Counted from the first letter of the stretch, positions 11,439-24,631 are shown. The stretch: 64,000 nucleotides of DNA from Cephalopachus bancanus (GCA_027257055.1 JAPVLO010000233.1:310001-374000); one strand, 5' to 3'. The notes: generated by a model not told the origin, from the letters alone. Numbers and translations: made by a program.

Positions 11439-12110
11439 GGCACCTGTACTTGTTTATTGCACCACTATTCACAATAGTAAAGATATGGAAGCAACCTAAG
11501 TGTCCATCAAGGGAGGACTGTATATACCATGGAAAACTACTCAGTGATAAAAAAGAATGAATCATTATCTTTTACAAGAACATACTTAAAACTTGAGGCC
11601 ATTACCCTAAGTAAAATAACTCAGAAATAGAAAGTCAAATACTGAATGTCCTCTCTTGTAAGTGGGAGCCAAACAATGGGTACACATGGACATACAGAGT
11701 GTACTAATGAACTTCAAAGACTGCAAAAGGCGGAAGGTTGGGAGTGGGATGAGGACTGAAAAATTACCTATTGAATATAACGTTCATTATTTGGTTGATG
11801 GGTACACTAAAAGCTCAAACTTCACTACTAAGCAATATATGCATGTAAAAAACTTGCGCTAGTACCCATAAATATATAAAACCTTAAAAAAACTCCTAAA
11901 TATATAAAACCTTAAAAAACAGCAAAGAAAAAGAAAGAAAAGAGCTAGATTGTAACCTCCCAAAATAAAAATAAATATTGTTAATCAAAAGACTAACGTA
12001 CGCAGATACTAAGAATAAATAGATATAGTGATTAAAAAAAACCAGAAAAACACAAGAGGAAAGCAATTACCATCCATACAACTATAAGCATCATTAAAAA
12101 AAAGAGGTAC

Positions 12111-13223
12111 CTGAATCAGCATTTGTAAATGTAAGTGATGCGTTAAAAGTACTTGCTGCCAATTGGGATGAACGGTCAGTTAGTTCTGATTTTTGGTCTT
12201 TCTGTATTTTTTTTTCTTGATAAGATGGTTCACCACTTATAGTATAAATAAACTTATTTGTTTTCTTTTTCAAAGTAGATATTAAACCTGTATTCTTCGA
12301 AGTTACACAACTATGTATGATAGTGGTTGGACAGATTTCATTATCAACTGGACATGTACATAAAAAATCTTCTTTCTGTGAGCACGCAGAATGTATTTCC
12401 AATTCACTTCCAGAGGCTTCAGTTCCTTCTTTAAAAAATCGATTGGTCATATTACCTGAGACAATGGTACTGAAAGTCTCTTTAGGTGATTCTCTTATTC
12501 TGAATATAGACTTTTTGATACCTCGGTATGGAAAAGCTGTTGGAGAAGTTCCAGATCCTGCCTGCTTTACCGCACGAATGGAGTCTTCATGAGTTTCAAT
12601 ATGCTGCTCCTCATCTCTCTTATTTACCACTGTTTCCTTACTTAATTTCTTCTCTGATTGTGGTAGACTAGAAATATGTGGCAAAGAATTTTCTGAAGTA
12701 ATAAAATCGATGCATTCTTTCTCTGTGTGTATTAGGTCTTTTTCTGAATTATTTTGGTCACAAGAACTACACAGTAGAGGTATTTTTTCTACCTGAGTTC
12801 CATTTAGACCTGAAAGGGTTAGCTGAGACCATTCACAGGCTGAAGAAGGTACAGATTCCTTGGAGATTCTGCCACTTCCATTCCCAAAGGGCTTCTGATC
12901 AGCTATAACAGAATCTAATGGATCACTAACGTTTAGTTCCATTTCAGAACCAAGTAAGTGTTGTTCTTCCATTTGCTTTTTAGCTTCTTCACATTCTTCA
13001 GTTTTTGTTTCATACAAATTTGTTTTCCTTGTCTTCTCAGTTCTATTTTTTTGTAGATTTCCTGTTCTACATTTAGGAAAACATAATAAAAAACTATCTT
13101 CTTCAGAAGCATCTACAACTATTTCATGTACTTCATCTTCTAGGACATTTGGCATTGATTCTCCAAAATGGTCTTTGCAGCTACTTACTTTACCAAAGGA
13201 ATTCCCTAACATTTTTCCTAATC
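12111..13223 (-). CDS. BRCA2: BRCA2 exon 10
   Basis: The acceptor is at 13225-13224 (TAAACAG before GATTAGGAAAAATG). The donor begins at 12110 (GTACCT). The exon is 1113 bp, one codon shorter than the 1116 bp I recall for human. The frame is open throughout and gives [18 protein letters not shown] and [15 protein letters not shown] near its start and AADSTFN-like ...LTFTNADS at its end. The exon ends with one base of a codon that exon 11 completes (Ser, then Gly). This part of BRCA2 is a long, mostly disordered acidic region upstream of the BRC repeats. No in-frame stop or indel is seen. Confidence 0.97.
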
Positions 13224-13225
13224 CT

Positions 13226-14056
13226 GTTTAAAATTTAAAACAGAAGCACGTTATTAACATTTTAAAACTATATAATTTATATAATTCTCATCTTTCACCC
13301 AGGAATTATATATATATTAATCCATAAGTTAGCATTTAAAGGGTTATTCTAAGTGCTAGTTTTTTCTGGTCATCACCATTCCTCTGTTCTTCTGATACAG
13401 CCTGATTCCAATGACCCCAAAGACTTTTATACATACTCTAACCCATAATATCTTTCTTTATCAGCTGTACACAATTAAAACTGACCTAATCTTACTGTAT
13501 ATACAATTTAAATTTAAAATCCTAAGACCTATCAACCAGGTGTTGCAAATCAGTTTTTTGGCCCTGTAACAACTGAGAGTAAAATCTGCTTTAATATATG
13601 TATATACATATATACATGATCCTATATACACAGAAAGCTATCTAGTCCTACACATTTACACTGACATACATAAATATTAGGAAAAATGCAATATTCCAAT
13701 GACCTAAGTAAACTGTGGTATACCTAAACCAGATTTACTTTCTAATTAGAAAAAAGAAATTCATATATTCTTAATTATAAAAGATAAATTAAAAAATTCA
13801 TATTTTCTTAATGATAAATTATTTTTATCTCTAAAAATTTTGAGTAACAGGTTTGGTTTGGTTTTTGTCACAATACATTAAATAGTACTGTCTTAGTATG
13901 ATGTTTAAATATTGTCATCTAAAACTATTCTCAATACTTTAAGACATTATTTTAGTAATAAAGAAAGGAGAAGCAATGTGTTTTCTCTAAGAAAAGAGGA
14001 GCAGTCCTTCTATGATGTCAATTAAAACAGTAGTTCAGCTAAAGAGAACAACTTAC
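13226..14056 (-). other. BRCA2: BRCA2 intron 9
   Basis: An 831-bp AT-rich intron with GT-AG ends. I see no repeat that I can name with confidence. Confidence 0.85.
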
Positions 14057-14168
14057 CATGACTTCTAGCTTCTCTTTGATTTTTGTTTGCATTGTCTGTC
14101 TCAGAAGGGATAAATCTATCATTTTTCTTCAAATTTTCATTATGGTTAGAAAAATAGCTTTTCAAAAT
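14057..14168 (-). CDS. BRCA2: BRCA2 exon 9
   Basis: 112 bp, with acceptor TTTTGCAG at 14170-14169 and donor GTAAGT from 14056. It encodes ...[18 protein letters not shown] and ends NQREARSHG. Length and phase equal the human exon from memory. Confidence 0.97.
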
Positions 14169-14641
14169 CTGCAAAAGTTATAGTTTAAAAATCACGAGTA
14201 TAAAAGACACTCAATGCACATACAGTGCTCCCCCATCTTATCTGCAGTTTCATTTTCTGTAATTTTAGTTACCTGCTATCAACTTAGGTCCAAAAACAGT
14301 AAATAAAAAACTCCAGGAAAAAGCAATTCATAAGCTTTAATTGTGTACCATTCTGAGTTGTGTTATGAAATCTTGCACCATCTTGCTCCACCCCACTTGA
14401 GAAATGAATCATCCCTTTGTTCAGCATACCTAGGCTGTATCTGCTACCCACCTGTCAATCAGCTGGTAGCTGTCTGGGTTATCAGACTGACTATGTGGCA
14501 TCACAGTGCTTGTGTTCAAGTCATCCTTATTTTACTTAATAATGCCTCCAAAGGGCAAGAGTGGTGATGCTGACAATGCGAATATGCCAAAGACATAAAG
14601 TGCTTTTCTTATAAGTTAAATGATAAGTTTCTCTTTTTTCT

Positions 14642-14934
14642 TTTTTTTGAGTTGGAGTCTCACTCTGTCACCCAGGCTGGAGTGCAGTGACATGCTCATG
14701 GTCACAGCAGCCTAGACCTACTGGGCACAGGCGATCCATCCACCTCAGTCTTCCAAGTGAACTACAGGCGAACACCACCACACCCAGCTACTTTTTAAAT
14801 TTATTGTAGAGAAGAGTTCTTACTAAGTTGTCCGGGCTAGTCTCTAACCCCTGGGGCTCAAGCAATCCTCTCACCACTGCCTCCCAAAATGCTGGGATTA
14901 CAGACATGAGCCACCACACCCAGTTGAAAGTTTT
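14642..14934 (-). repeat. Dimeric SINE inside the Tigger-like element
   Basis: It starts at T(8)GAGTTGGAGTCTCACTCTGTC and ends at GAGCCACCACACCCAGTT. It splits the transposase helix-turn-helix region. Confidence 0.92.
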
Positions 14935-15366
14935 CAATTTTATAAGAAAAAAAAAATCATATGCTGAGGTTGCTAAGCTCTGTGGTAAGAACAAATCTCC
15001 TATCTGTGAAAGTGTAAAGAAGGCAAAAGAAATTCATGCTTGCTGGCTGTCACACCTCAAACTGCAAAAGTTATGGCCACAGAGTACATGCTAAGTGCTC
15101 AGTTAAAAAAAAAAGACATTAAATATGTGGGTAGAAAACATGAACAGAATATGATCGACAGCAATGTACTGTGCCAGAAAACACTGAACCTATAAGAAGA
15201 CTTCAGCAAGGAATCCCCTAAAACAAGTGACCTCGCCATTACTGCAAGTAAAGGATAATCAGACAGATTGAAAAATAGATTTGGACTGAAAAATATAAAA
15301 ATTACTGAAAGTTCCAACTGCTGATAAAGAAACTGCTGCTACATGAGTACAATAAGAATTTTTGAA

Positions 15367-15659
15367 GCCGGGCTCGGTGGCTCAGCCTGTAATCCCACGC
15401 CTTTGGGAGGCTGAGGTGAGTGGATTGCCAGAGGCCACGGGTTCGAGGCCCGCCTGGGCAACTTGGCAAGACCTCATCTCTACAATAAAAATAAAAAATT
15501 AGCCGTGCGTGGTAGTGCACACCTGTAGTTCAAACTACTTGGAAGGCTGAGGGGGAAGGATCACTGGAACCTAGCAGGTCGAGGCTGCGGTGGCCTGGAG
15601 CGGCCATTGCACTCCAGTCTGGGTGACAGAGTGAGACTCCAACTCAAAAAAAACAAAAA
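15367..15659 (+). repeat. Dimeric SINE inside the Tigger-like element
   Basis: It starts GCCGGGCTCGGTGGCTCAG and carries the long junction CAACTTGGCAAGACC. The target-site duplication AGAATTTTTGA flanks it (about 15355-15365 and 15661-15671). Confidence 0.94.
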
Positions 15660-15913
15660 AAGAATTTTTGAGACACAGATGACATTCACATAAAATGTAT
15701 TACAGTATATTGTTATAATTATTCTACTTTATTATTGTTAATCTCTTATGCTGCCTAATTTATAAATTAAACTTTATTATAGGCATGTAAGTATAGGTAG
15801 GGTTTTGTACCATATGAGGTTTCAGGCAATCATGGGGGGGGTCTGAGAAGGTATTCCCTTTGAATAAGGGGGACTACTGTATGTATGCATTTTAATTTTT
15901 TAATTGTTTATTT

Positions 15914-16193
15914 CTTTTGAGTTGGAGTCTCACTCTGTTGCCCAGACTGGAGTGCAGTGGCCGCTCCCGGCCACTGCTGCCTCGACCTGCTGGGCTCCGG
16001 CGATCCTTCCGCCTCAGCCTTCCAAGTAGCTGGAACTACAGGCGCGCTATCATGCCCAGCTAATTTTTTTCATTTATTGTAGAGACGAGGTCTTGCCAAG
16101 TTGCCCAGGTGGGTCTTGAACCTGCGGGCTCAGGCAATCCACTCACCTCAGCCTCCCAAAGTACAGGATTACAGGCTGAGCTATTGAGCCTGG
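15914..16193 (-). repeat. Dimeric SINE, minus
   Basis: It runs from CTTTTGAGTTGGAGTCTCACTC to GAGCTATTGAGCCTGGC, directly after the Tigger-like element. Confidence 0.92.
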
Positions 16194-16196
16194 CAT

Positions 16197-16446
16197 TTTT
16201 TTTTTTTTTTGAGTTGGAGTCTCGACCACCCCAGCATCGACCTACTGGGCTCTGAAGAACCTTCCACCTTAGCCTTCCAAGTAGCCGGAACTACAGGTGC
16301 ACACTACCACACCTGGCTAATTTTATTTATGGTAGAGAAGGTCTCGCCAAGATGCCTGGGCTGGTCTTGAACCCACAGGCTCAGGCAATCCACTTGCCTT
16401 GGCCTCCCAAAGTGCTGGGATTACGGGTTGAGCCACCGAGTCCAGC
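16197..16446 (-). repeat. SINE, minus, with right-arm deletion
   Basis: It starts T(13)GAGTTGGAGTCTCGACC. About 40 bases of the right arm (the CTGTCGCCCAGGCTGGAGTGC part) are missing. It abuts the previous SINE. Confidence 0.9.
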
Positions 16447-16654
16447 CACAATTTATTCTTAAACATAGAGAGAATAGAGTTTTAAAGGAAGTCAAAATCA
16501 CACACAGCATCAGGTTTAGAGACTTTCTCAAAAGCTTAAATATATCAGATAAATTACAGATCAGGGAATTAAAAATGTAACAAAATTTTTCGAGACTTCC
16601 AAAATTATAAGCAATTTCAACAATGTATCAACAATTTGTCAATTTTTTACTTAC

Positions 16655-16704
16655 AGCAGTAGTATCATTAGGAAATACAGTTTCAGATGCTTCTTCATCT
16701 CTGA
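16655..16704 (-). CDS. BRCA2: BRCA2 exon 8
   Basis: 50 bp, acceptor TTTTACAG at 16706-16705 and donor GTAAGT from 16654. It encodes RDEEASETVFPNDTTA. Length and phase match human from memory. Confidence 0.97.
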
Positions 16705-17603
16705 CTGTAAAATAAAAATTCAATTTACCTGTACTGTATTATACCACTAGAATGAAAAAAAAGTATGTAGCTTTTAGTCAGACATCAAAAAGCACGTATA
16801 CTCTTTGATTAAATGACACATTTGAAACACAGTAAATAGTAAATGGACTCAAGTACAGTAATTAGAAAGGTCGATCAACATAGTGAATAAGCTATACTCA
16901 CTTTTAGCACCACTTGCAAGTAAGAAACTATGGTTTGGTAATTCTGACTTTACGGCAATATCGTTTGGTCACAATGACTCAGAAAATCAGACGAAGCTGT
17001 GAGATCATGACTTCAAAGCTAAAAGCTTGAAGATTGTAGCATTTATTTAGACAGTAATACAGTCTAGATGCGTACTGTATGTTAAACACTTCTTACTTTT
17101 CAAAGTGATCTTACCCATATTATTTCATCTAAGTAAAGAAAGAAAGTTAACTTACTCTCAGGAGAGGAATCACAATAGAATGTTATTTTGATAGAATAAA
17201 CAAAATATAATCCTGGTTTGAGTATAAATTAAACTCAAGCTTTGAATATTATCTACAGTAATGTTTGTATATATATATTTTTTAAGACGCTGTACATATA
17301 CATGGAAGTAAAAAAGTTTCAAAAGCAAACTACTATGTGTAGGACAGCTGGATAAAACACAGTACACTTCATTACATTTGAATTTCAAATAAACAATGAA
17401 TACTTTTTTAGTATGTCCCATGAAATAATATACTCAACAATTATTCACTGTTTATCTAAAGTTCAAATTTAACGAGATGTACCATATTTTTACTTTCTAA
17501 ATACTAACTATATGTCATACAGATTTTTCTATTCTTTTTATTTCATTTTTTAACAAGCACGTAGGACTCACAAAATAAATTTTACACTTATTATTATTAT
17601 TTT

Positions 17604-17895
17604 TTGAGTCGGGTTCTCACTCTGTTGCCCAGGCTGGAGTACAGTGTCACAATCATGGCTCACCAAAGCTTCTATCTCTTGGGCTCAGGCAATCCTTCTG
17701 CCTTAGTCTCCTGAGTAGCTAGGACTACAAACATGTACTACCATACCTGCCTTGCTAATTTTTGGATTTTTTTTTTGTAGAGATGAGGTCTCGCTATGTT
17801 GCCCAGGCTGTTCCAAACTCCCGGACTCAAGCAATTCTCTTGTTTCAGCCTCCCAAAGTGCTAGGATTACAGGCATGAGCCACTGTGCCTGGCCA
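17604..17895 (-). repeat. Older dimeric Alu-type SINE, minus
   Basis: It begins TTTTTGAGTCGGGTTCTCACTC and ends CACTGTGCCTGGCC. It is more diverged than most copies here. Confidence 0.88.
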
Positions 17896-18151
17896 GATTT
17901 CACAATTATTAATGGGTCATGATCTGCAATTTAAGAAGCAATATGTAGCCTAGTATCTTCTAAAAATAAGAGCAATGTAATGGTGAGTATTTACTTTTTT
18001 TTCCTCCATTATCATCCACTCTGTCATCCTTGCCTATAAATTGTAATGTGTTTGTTTAGATGAACTTTCAAATACTTATTCACACTGTATTTAATCACAT
18101 TTATATACAGACATTTCTATAAACTTATGTTTGTCGTCTTATAGAATGAAC

Positions 18152-18440
<289 letters not shown>

Positions 18441-19036
18441 CCAAAAACAAAACAGAATTATCATACCCTTTCAAATACAAAGTTATAATTAGCCAAATTT
18501 CTAGTTGTTTTAAGCTGATTTTAAGCTGTTTTACAATAGGAAATATTTCTAGATCATAGTAAAAGAAACTATGGTGAGCCTACAAAGAGCTTATAGTCCA
18601 ACGCATGGATAAATTAAATATTCCAGTTAATCATATAGTTGTATAATTACAATTGTAAAATTTGAGCTCTCAATCAGTACCACTGGCAATACAGACCTGT
18701 AGAACAGATTTAAGTAGACAACAAAAGTTTAATGCTGCTTTAATGCCAAAAGTATAATAATTTGCAAAAAATTCACAATTATACCAAATATCGGCTCTTA
18801 AATGGTTATATGTGTAGATAAGTATCTGTAAAGCTACTCAAATGACACAGTACTAAAACACAATACTTGACATCTACAGAATACCACTTAATGCATTTGT
18901 GATTTACCCCAATCTACACTAAACAAAATTATTCTAACACACTTATCAGACAGTATTATCTAATATTTTCTTTTTAACAGAAGCATCAGAGATGACAATT
19001 TATCAACATCATCTATCTTTTCTCAAAAGATTGTCA

Positions 19037-19210
<174 letters not shown>

Positions 19211-19368
19211 TTAAGAATTTTTTTTCATTCACTATTTCACTTATCATGAACTGATTGCCTATATGAGGCAGAATGCTAGATACAGATCTCTGAATCTCAG
19301 GGTAAAGAAATATCATCGTCAAATTCTCAATTACTATATTGTAAAAATGTATCAGGCAGAATATTTAC

Positions 19369-19409
19369 CTTCACAAACTTGGGTGTATGAAATAAACTTC
19401 CACAAACCA
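19369..19409 (-). CDS. BRCA2: BRCA2 exon 6
   Basis: 41 bp, acceptor CCCCCAG at 19411-19410 and donor GTAAAT from 19368. It encodes VCGSLFHTPKFVK. Confidence 0.97.
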
Positions 19410-19498
19410 CTGGGGGCAAAAAAGGGGGAAATTATTAAGTTTCATTTTTATTGCATTTCTAGTATTCTAAGAATAAATAGCCTTCTTTTTAATCATAC

Positions 19499-19548
19499 CT
19501 GACTTATCTTTTTGTGGTGTTACATGTGTACATTGCAGAACAACAGGA
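19499..19548 (-). CDS. BRCA2: BRCA2 exon 5
   Basis: 50 bp, acceptor TTTTAG at 19550-19549 and donor GTATGA from 19498. It encodes PVVLQCTHVTPQKDKS. It is separated from exon 6 by an intron of only 89 bp. Confidence 0.97.
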
Positions 19549-20124
19549 CTAAAACAAAACAAAACAAAACAATCCCTTAGATTATTCAAAAAAATAATAG
19601 AAATGGCAAAAAGAGACAACATTCTTATTTTTAAAAAAAGACTCAATCAAACCAGTTGTTTGAATTATACTACTTTTTAATATTTGTATATTACTTCTTA
19701 AAAAGTAAACCTTTCATGAAGAATTAAGTAACTTAGTGATATTTTAAATGCCCATAGAAAGCAATGTATAAAGAACTCACAAATTTCAACTGCTAGAAGT
19801 TATGTATTTTAAACGTACACAAATAACTTATTGGTAATTCTAGAACTTATTGCTTTTCATCATTAATATTTTTGTTACTTAAAAAGTTGCAGAATATATA
19901 GAAAATCAGCCAATTCAACATTATTTTTAAAAAAACACCCTATGTTTCTAGTGTAAAAATTATTTTGTTAAAGGACTCGACCTAAAAGAATATTTAAAAA
20001 TAGAAAAGCTTCCATCAGGTTCTCAGCAAAAATATTAGCATAAAAATTAGACTCATCTCCATAAAACAAATATATGTAGAAAAACATTTCATTTAAATAT
20101 TTCAATATAATAGCTTCATCATAC

Positions 20125-20233
20125 CTTTCTCTAAGACAAGTATTTAGAAGCGGACTGGTAACATCATCTGCTTGATCCCTCTTAATTTTCACTGTGTGAT
20201 GACTTTTATGTTTACTATTGGCAATATTCCTTC
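20125..20233 (-). CDS. BRCA2: BRCA2 exon 4
   Basis: 109 bp, acceptor GTTTCAG at 20235-20234 and donor GTATGA from 20124. It encodes [11 protein letters not shown] and [19 protein letters not shown]. Confidence 0.97.
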
Positions 20234-21522
20234 CTGAAACAGGGCAATAGTTCAGTGATGGTATATATACTCTGGATTATAAATTTTCATTCTCTAGAAG
20301 TATTTAAAAACAAAAAGTTTCATCCATACTGGGAAAGAGAATGTATGGGCATTCAGTCTGAAGAAGTTTTTCAGTTTGCTGAATTCTCCCAAAAAGGGAT
20401 GTCTCAAGGGATGTCCCCTCATTTAATAACATTAAGCATATAACACGCACAAGACCCTTTGGATGATCTGATTCAAGATATAATTTTAATCTCAAAGAGC
20501 TTATAATCTAGTAGGGGAAATTTTTTTTAAAATGTACACAAGTGGACTACAAGGTAGAATGCACAATGTTCTATAATTAAGTTACACAGTACTATGGTAA
20601 TATAGAGAAGAGTAAAGGAAAAGACACTTACTGAAAGCCTACCAAGGTACAAAATCTGACCATATCACTCTTCTGTTAAAAATCTTTCAAGATCTTATTT
20701 TTCAAGATCAAGTCAAACTACATGATGAAACTCCATAGAATCAAGGCCTTTCATGATTTACATCTTAACCTTTATGACGCCATTCTTTTACACTGTGCTT
20801 TTTAGCCATACCCAACCATTTGCATATCCTGAAAGAATGCTATGTTTAACTTTTAGGACTTCATACAATCTGCTTCTCTTTTTGTTTCTCTCAACCTGAA
20901 ACATCTCGTTCAGTCTTCCATTTAAAAACTACCTCCTCCAGAAAATACCTAAGGTGAGATTAACACATAGAAGCCTGCCATGCCTACGTGTTTCCTGGAA
21001 AGGTTATCATACACAGTTTGGTCCTTTCTCATTAGACTGTGAGCTCCTTGAGATAAAGGCTTTCTTATTTATCACTGTAGTAACTACAATAATGTCTGAT
21101 ATGTTACAGTCACTCCAGAAATGTTGGCTGAATGAATAAATTACCTGTAATTAGAGAAAATGAGTTGTAGACAGCAATACACATATTTCTATTCTCATTA
21201 AACACATTCACTTTCTAAGACAATTATGCTCAGACAGGGTTTCTAAAGTGACAGAGGGCTCTACCAAAATCAAATCCAACTTGCAGTTTTTTAATAGTCT
21301 TATTTTTAATTAAAGTACACTATACTTGACTCTCCATAGCATTAATTACTCATGTGGTTCCACTGGTTGACAGCGACTACAAATTTGACACCTGAGGCAC
21401 TTATTATTACTCTCAGAAGAAAATGCTTTGAAAGACAGTTGTTTTAGCAGACCCTATAATCTCTACCTTAGAGAACTTTTGGGAAAAATTAGCTATGTCA
21501 ATGTTATTAAAGTAAAATGTAT

Positions 21523-21877
<355 letters not shown>

Positions 21878-22679
21878 TTACAAAGGAACTATAACTCCTT
21901 GAGTTTGGATTCTGTTATGAGGACAAAAGGAGGTGATCAAAAGTTTGACACATGAAATGGCACAAATTTGCATGAGACTTCTCAGCTCAACAACCAATTA
22001 AATTCAATTTCTTTAGCCTGGCCTTCAATGCCTGCCTTTAACCTGCCATCTTTTAGCCTTAGGTTGTCTTTCGGTTCCTTTCAGACCTGTAACACCCCAA
22101 ACCAGCCTAAATTACTTGCTATTCCCTGAGCAAATCATGTATTCTTCCTCAGATTGTTCCCTCTGCCTAGAACATCATCATTCTTCCACATTCTTCAAAT
22201 TTCTGAATTGCACCTGTCCTTCAAAGTTCAATTCAAAGAATCACTGTTTAAGTCCTCTCAATACTATTTGCTCTTCTTCTCAACTCTCATTGTACCTTTT
22301 TATATATTTTTTTGGTACATACCACATTCAACCTGATACTATAGTTTAATTGTGTACTATTCATACCCCTTACTAAAGAGTAATACTGACCCCTTTAAAC
22401 AGTAATACCGCAAAGGGAAAGTTTTGAGTGATTAAATGTAATATCTTATTTCAGAATTGCTTAGAAACATGTGGCACCTGGGGCAGGGAAATTGCTACCA
22501 AAGCAAGCTATTTATAGCATAATGATAAAAATAATTTCTGCCCTCTGTGATAGACTACAGAAATATAGTTTAGCTTAATTAAAACCAAAACAAATCTTAG
22601 GGTATTTTTGGCATAAAAAGACAAAACTTAGCACATCTCAGTGGGCAAAATGTATTAATCAAAGGAGAGAGGAAAAGAG

Positions 22680-22810
22680 ACATTTATGGACCACCTACAT
22701 TATAATTTAATTCAAACCCATCAGGTATTAATTTCATCAGCTCCATTTTTCAACTGAGAAAAGTGAAGTCAAAGAGACTGATTTGCCCAACATGACACAA
22801 TTAGTAAATA
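22680..22810 (-). repeat. MIR-type ancient SINE fragment
   Basis: The order 'CTCCATTTTTCAACTGAGAAAAGTGAAG ... GAGACTGATTTGCCCAA' follows the reverse MIR core. It is diverged. Confidence 0.5.
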
Positions 22811-22891
22811 AAAAAGCTGAGATTTTTAACACAAGTTTGTTTGAATTTCTAGTTTATATTTTTCTCCAGGCTACCACATCACATTACTTAC

Positions 22892-23137
22892 CTAACTCTA
22901 AACTGTACTTACTTAATTCTTTTACAGGAGATTGGTACAGAGGCAGAGTCAGTCCTTGCTCTTTGAATATTGGAGTTGAAGCCAATTGATGAAAAGAGGG
23001 TTTCCTTTGTGGTGTTTTAAATAAGTTTGGTTCATAACTGCTGATTTTATATTCAGGTTCTTCTGTAGGCTCAGAATTATAGAGTGGAGCTTCTGAAGAA
23101 AGTTCTTCAAACCAATTAAGGCTTATTGGTCCTAAAT
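22892..23137 (-). CDS. BRCA2: BRCA2 exon 3 (PALB2-binding segment)
   Basis: 246 bp, acceptor TCTTACAG at 23139-23138 and donor GTAAGT from 22891. It encodes [19 protein letters not shown], the short helix that docks into the PALB2 WD40 domain; the key Trp and Phe (WF) and the following Leu are present. The exon is one codon shorter than human from memory (TPIFKEQ instead of TPIIFKEQ). Confidence 0.97.
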
Positions 23138-23559
23138 CTGTAAGAAAAATTAAAATCCTACCTTAGTTTTAACCAATGACACAGAATAATCTATAAGCCA
23201 GCATAGTTAAGGCATAATAAGGAAAACAATGTTTGAGATCTTGACTGTGGATTACTTTTGTTAAGACATTACTAATTGAGCAAGATTATTCATCCATTTT
23301 CTTATAAACCTGTAGCAAAGTACAAGAAGAGTTCACAGAAGTTACAAGATAGCACTTAGCTTTTAAAATATTTTTATTTAATTCCTATTTTCTATCTTAA
23401 TATTCATAATTTAGAGGAAAAAAAACATTCACAGTAAGAATATACTCCATAGATAAAATTCAACGAACTATGAAGACTACATAAGTGTAATGTGGCAAAT
23501 ATATGGCCAGAAGAAACTTGCAGACTCTCAAATAAAATGGAGAAAAAAGAGTCTTTCAT

Positions 23560-23870
23560 GAACTGGCACAGTGGCTCACACCTGTAATCTCAGCACTTAG
23601 GGTGGCCAAGGCAGGAAGACTGCTTGAGTCCAGGAGTTCGAGACCAGCCTGGGTAATACAGTGAGACTTCGTATCTACAAAAAAACAAAAACTCAGCTAG
23701 ACATGGAGGCACATGCCTGTGGTCCCAGCTACTCAGAAGGCTGAGGCAGAACGAATGCCTGAGCTCAGGAGGTAGAGGCTGCTGTGAGCCTTGATTATGC
23801 CATTGCATTCCAGCCTGGGCAAACCAGTGACATACCACCTCAAAAAAAAAAAAAAAAAAAAAAAAGAAAA
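23560..23870 (+). repeat. Older dimeric Alu-type SINE
   Basis: It starts GAACTGGCACAGTGGCTCAC and ends with a 23-base A run. Its body is diverged (GTGACATACCACCTC). Confidence 0.88.
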
Positions 23871-24139
23871 AAAATTTGTCTTAAAGGGAAAAACAACAAA
23901 ATTTCTATTATGATCTATCTATCCTGTACAGTAGCTGTTCAAACTATTTTCATACTAACATTATATCACTTGCTTTTTTCATGATGCTGACATTTGTATG
24001 GATGGTGCAAAGATAAGGGTGGGTAAAACTGCCAGCAATGAGTTAAGACAGTGGCACCAAAGTATACTAGTAGTCACTGTACATTTTACCAGGGCCCTTG
24101 TTACAAAATAACACCAGCTTAACTTAAGAATGTTTCCAT

Positions 24140-24270
24140 GTGGGGGGTAGGATTGGCAGTAGTGGGATTATGCTGGGGGGAGGGGGACATCAACAAGGGT
24201 ACCGCATAATGAACATTTGTATACTTAACCCTGAATTGTACCCCACATCTTTAAAATAAAAAAAAGAATG
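24140..24270 (+). mobile_element. LINE-1 3' end, severely 5'-truncated
   Basis: The stretch GGATTGGCAGTAGTGGGAT ... GTACCCCACATCTTTAAAAT plus A-rich tail closely matches the end of the LINE-1 copy at 46380-46500 in the same orientation. It is a second copy of the same L1 3' end. Confidence 0.75.
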
Positions 24271-24631
24271 TCCTCATGAAACAGTACAAATTAATTTTAT
24301 TAAAGCTTGATGCTAGAGCACATCTTTTTAATATTCTCTGACAAAATGTGAAGTACGCATAAACTTCTGCATACTGAAGAAAATAGCTATCTAGAAAACC
24401 TCTCATGACCTGTGAGCTGCACTAGGAGCTTTTTTCATGAAAGTCCATTTTTACTTGAAAGAATGGTTGACAGACAAACTAAGTTATTCTAACTTAAATA
24501 ATTTGGTAGATATTGTCTCACAAATTAGTGAACTGACCCTGCTACTGTAAGGAAACAGTCTGTTGTCAATGATAAAATGTGAGCTTTCAAATGAAAATTA
24601 AGAATTTCCAGTAGCTCACTTTATTCCAATC

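Larger units (their letters stand above)
8860..11935 (+). mobile_element. LINE-1 fragment (ORF2 part to 3' end), interrupted by three SINEs
   Basis: Typical L1 ORF2 text is readable in pieces. 'NKILANQIQ' with 'FIPGRQGW' near 8990-9090 is reverse-transcriptase region. '[16 protein letters not shown]' sits near 10430-10480. An end-piece near 11460-11640 (CCATGGAAAACTACTCAGTG...) belongs to the C-terminal region, followed by a 3' UTR and an A-rich tail around 11880-11935. The reading frames are broken by stops, so it is inactive. SINEs at 9223, 9881 and 11139 split it, so it is older than they are. Confidence 0.88.
6886..12110 (-). other. BRCA2: BRCA2 intron 10
   Basis: This 5.2-kb intron runs from the exon 10 donor (GTACCT starting at 12110) to the exon 11 acceptor. 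It holds several SINEs (7261-8365 and inside the LINE) and a LINE-1 segment at about 8860-11930 broken by three SINEs. No extra exon is recognised. Confidence 0.9.
14221..15890 (+). mobile_element. Tigger/pogo-type DNA transposon with internal deletion, two SINEs inserted
   Basis: The terminal inverted repeats are diverged. The left starts near 14222 (ACAGTGCTCCCCCATCTTATCTGC) and the right ends near 15885 (GAATAAGGGGGACTACTGTA). A transposase start is readable at about 14542 (MPPKGKSGDADNANMPK). After a SINE there is a CENP-B-like helix-turn-helix part, 'KSYAEVAKLCGKNKSPICESVKKAKEI', near 14955-15030. The catalytic domain is missing, so this is an internally deleted, inactive copy of a Tigger2/MER2-like family. 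It sits in BRCA2 intron 8. Confidence 0.8.
14169..16654 (-). other. BRCA2: BRCA2 intron 8 with repeats
   Basis: GT-AG intron, 16654 down to 14169. Nearly all of it is the Tigger-like element and four SINEs. The remainder (16447-16650) is unassigned AT-rich DNA. Confidence 0.85.
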
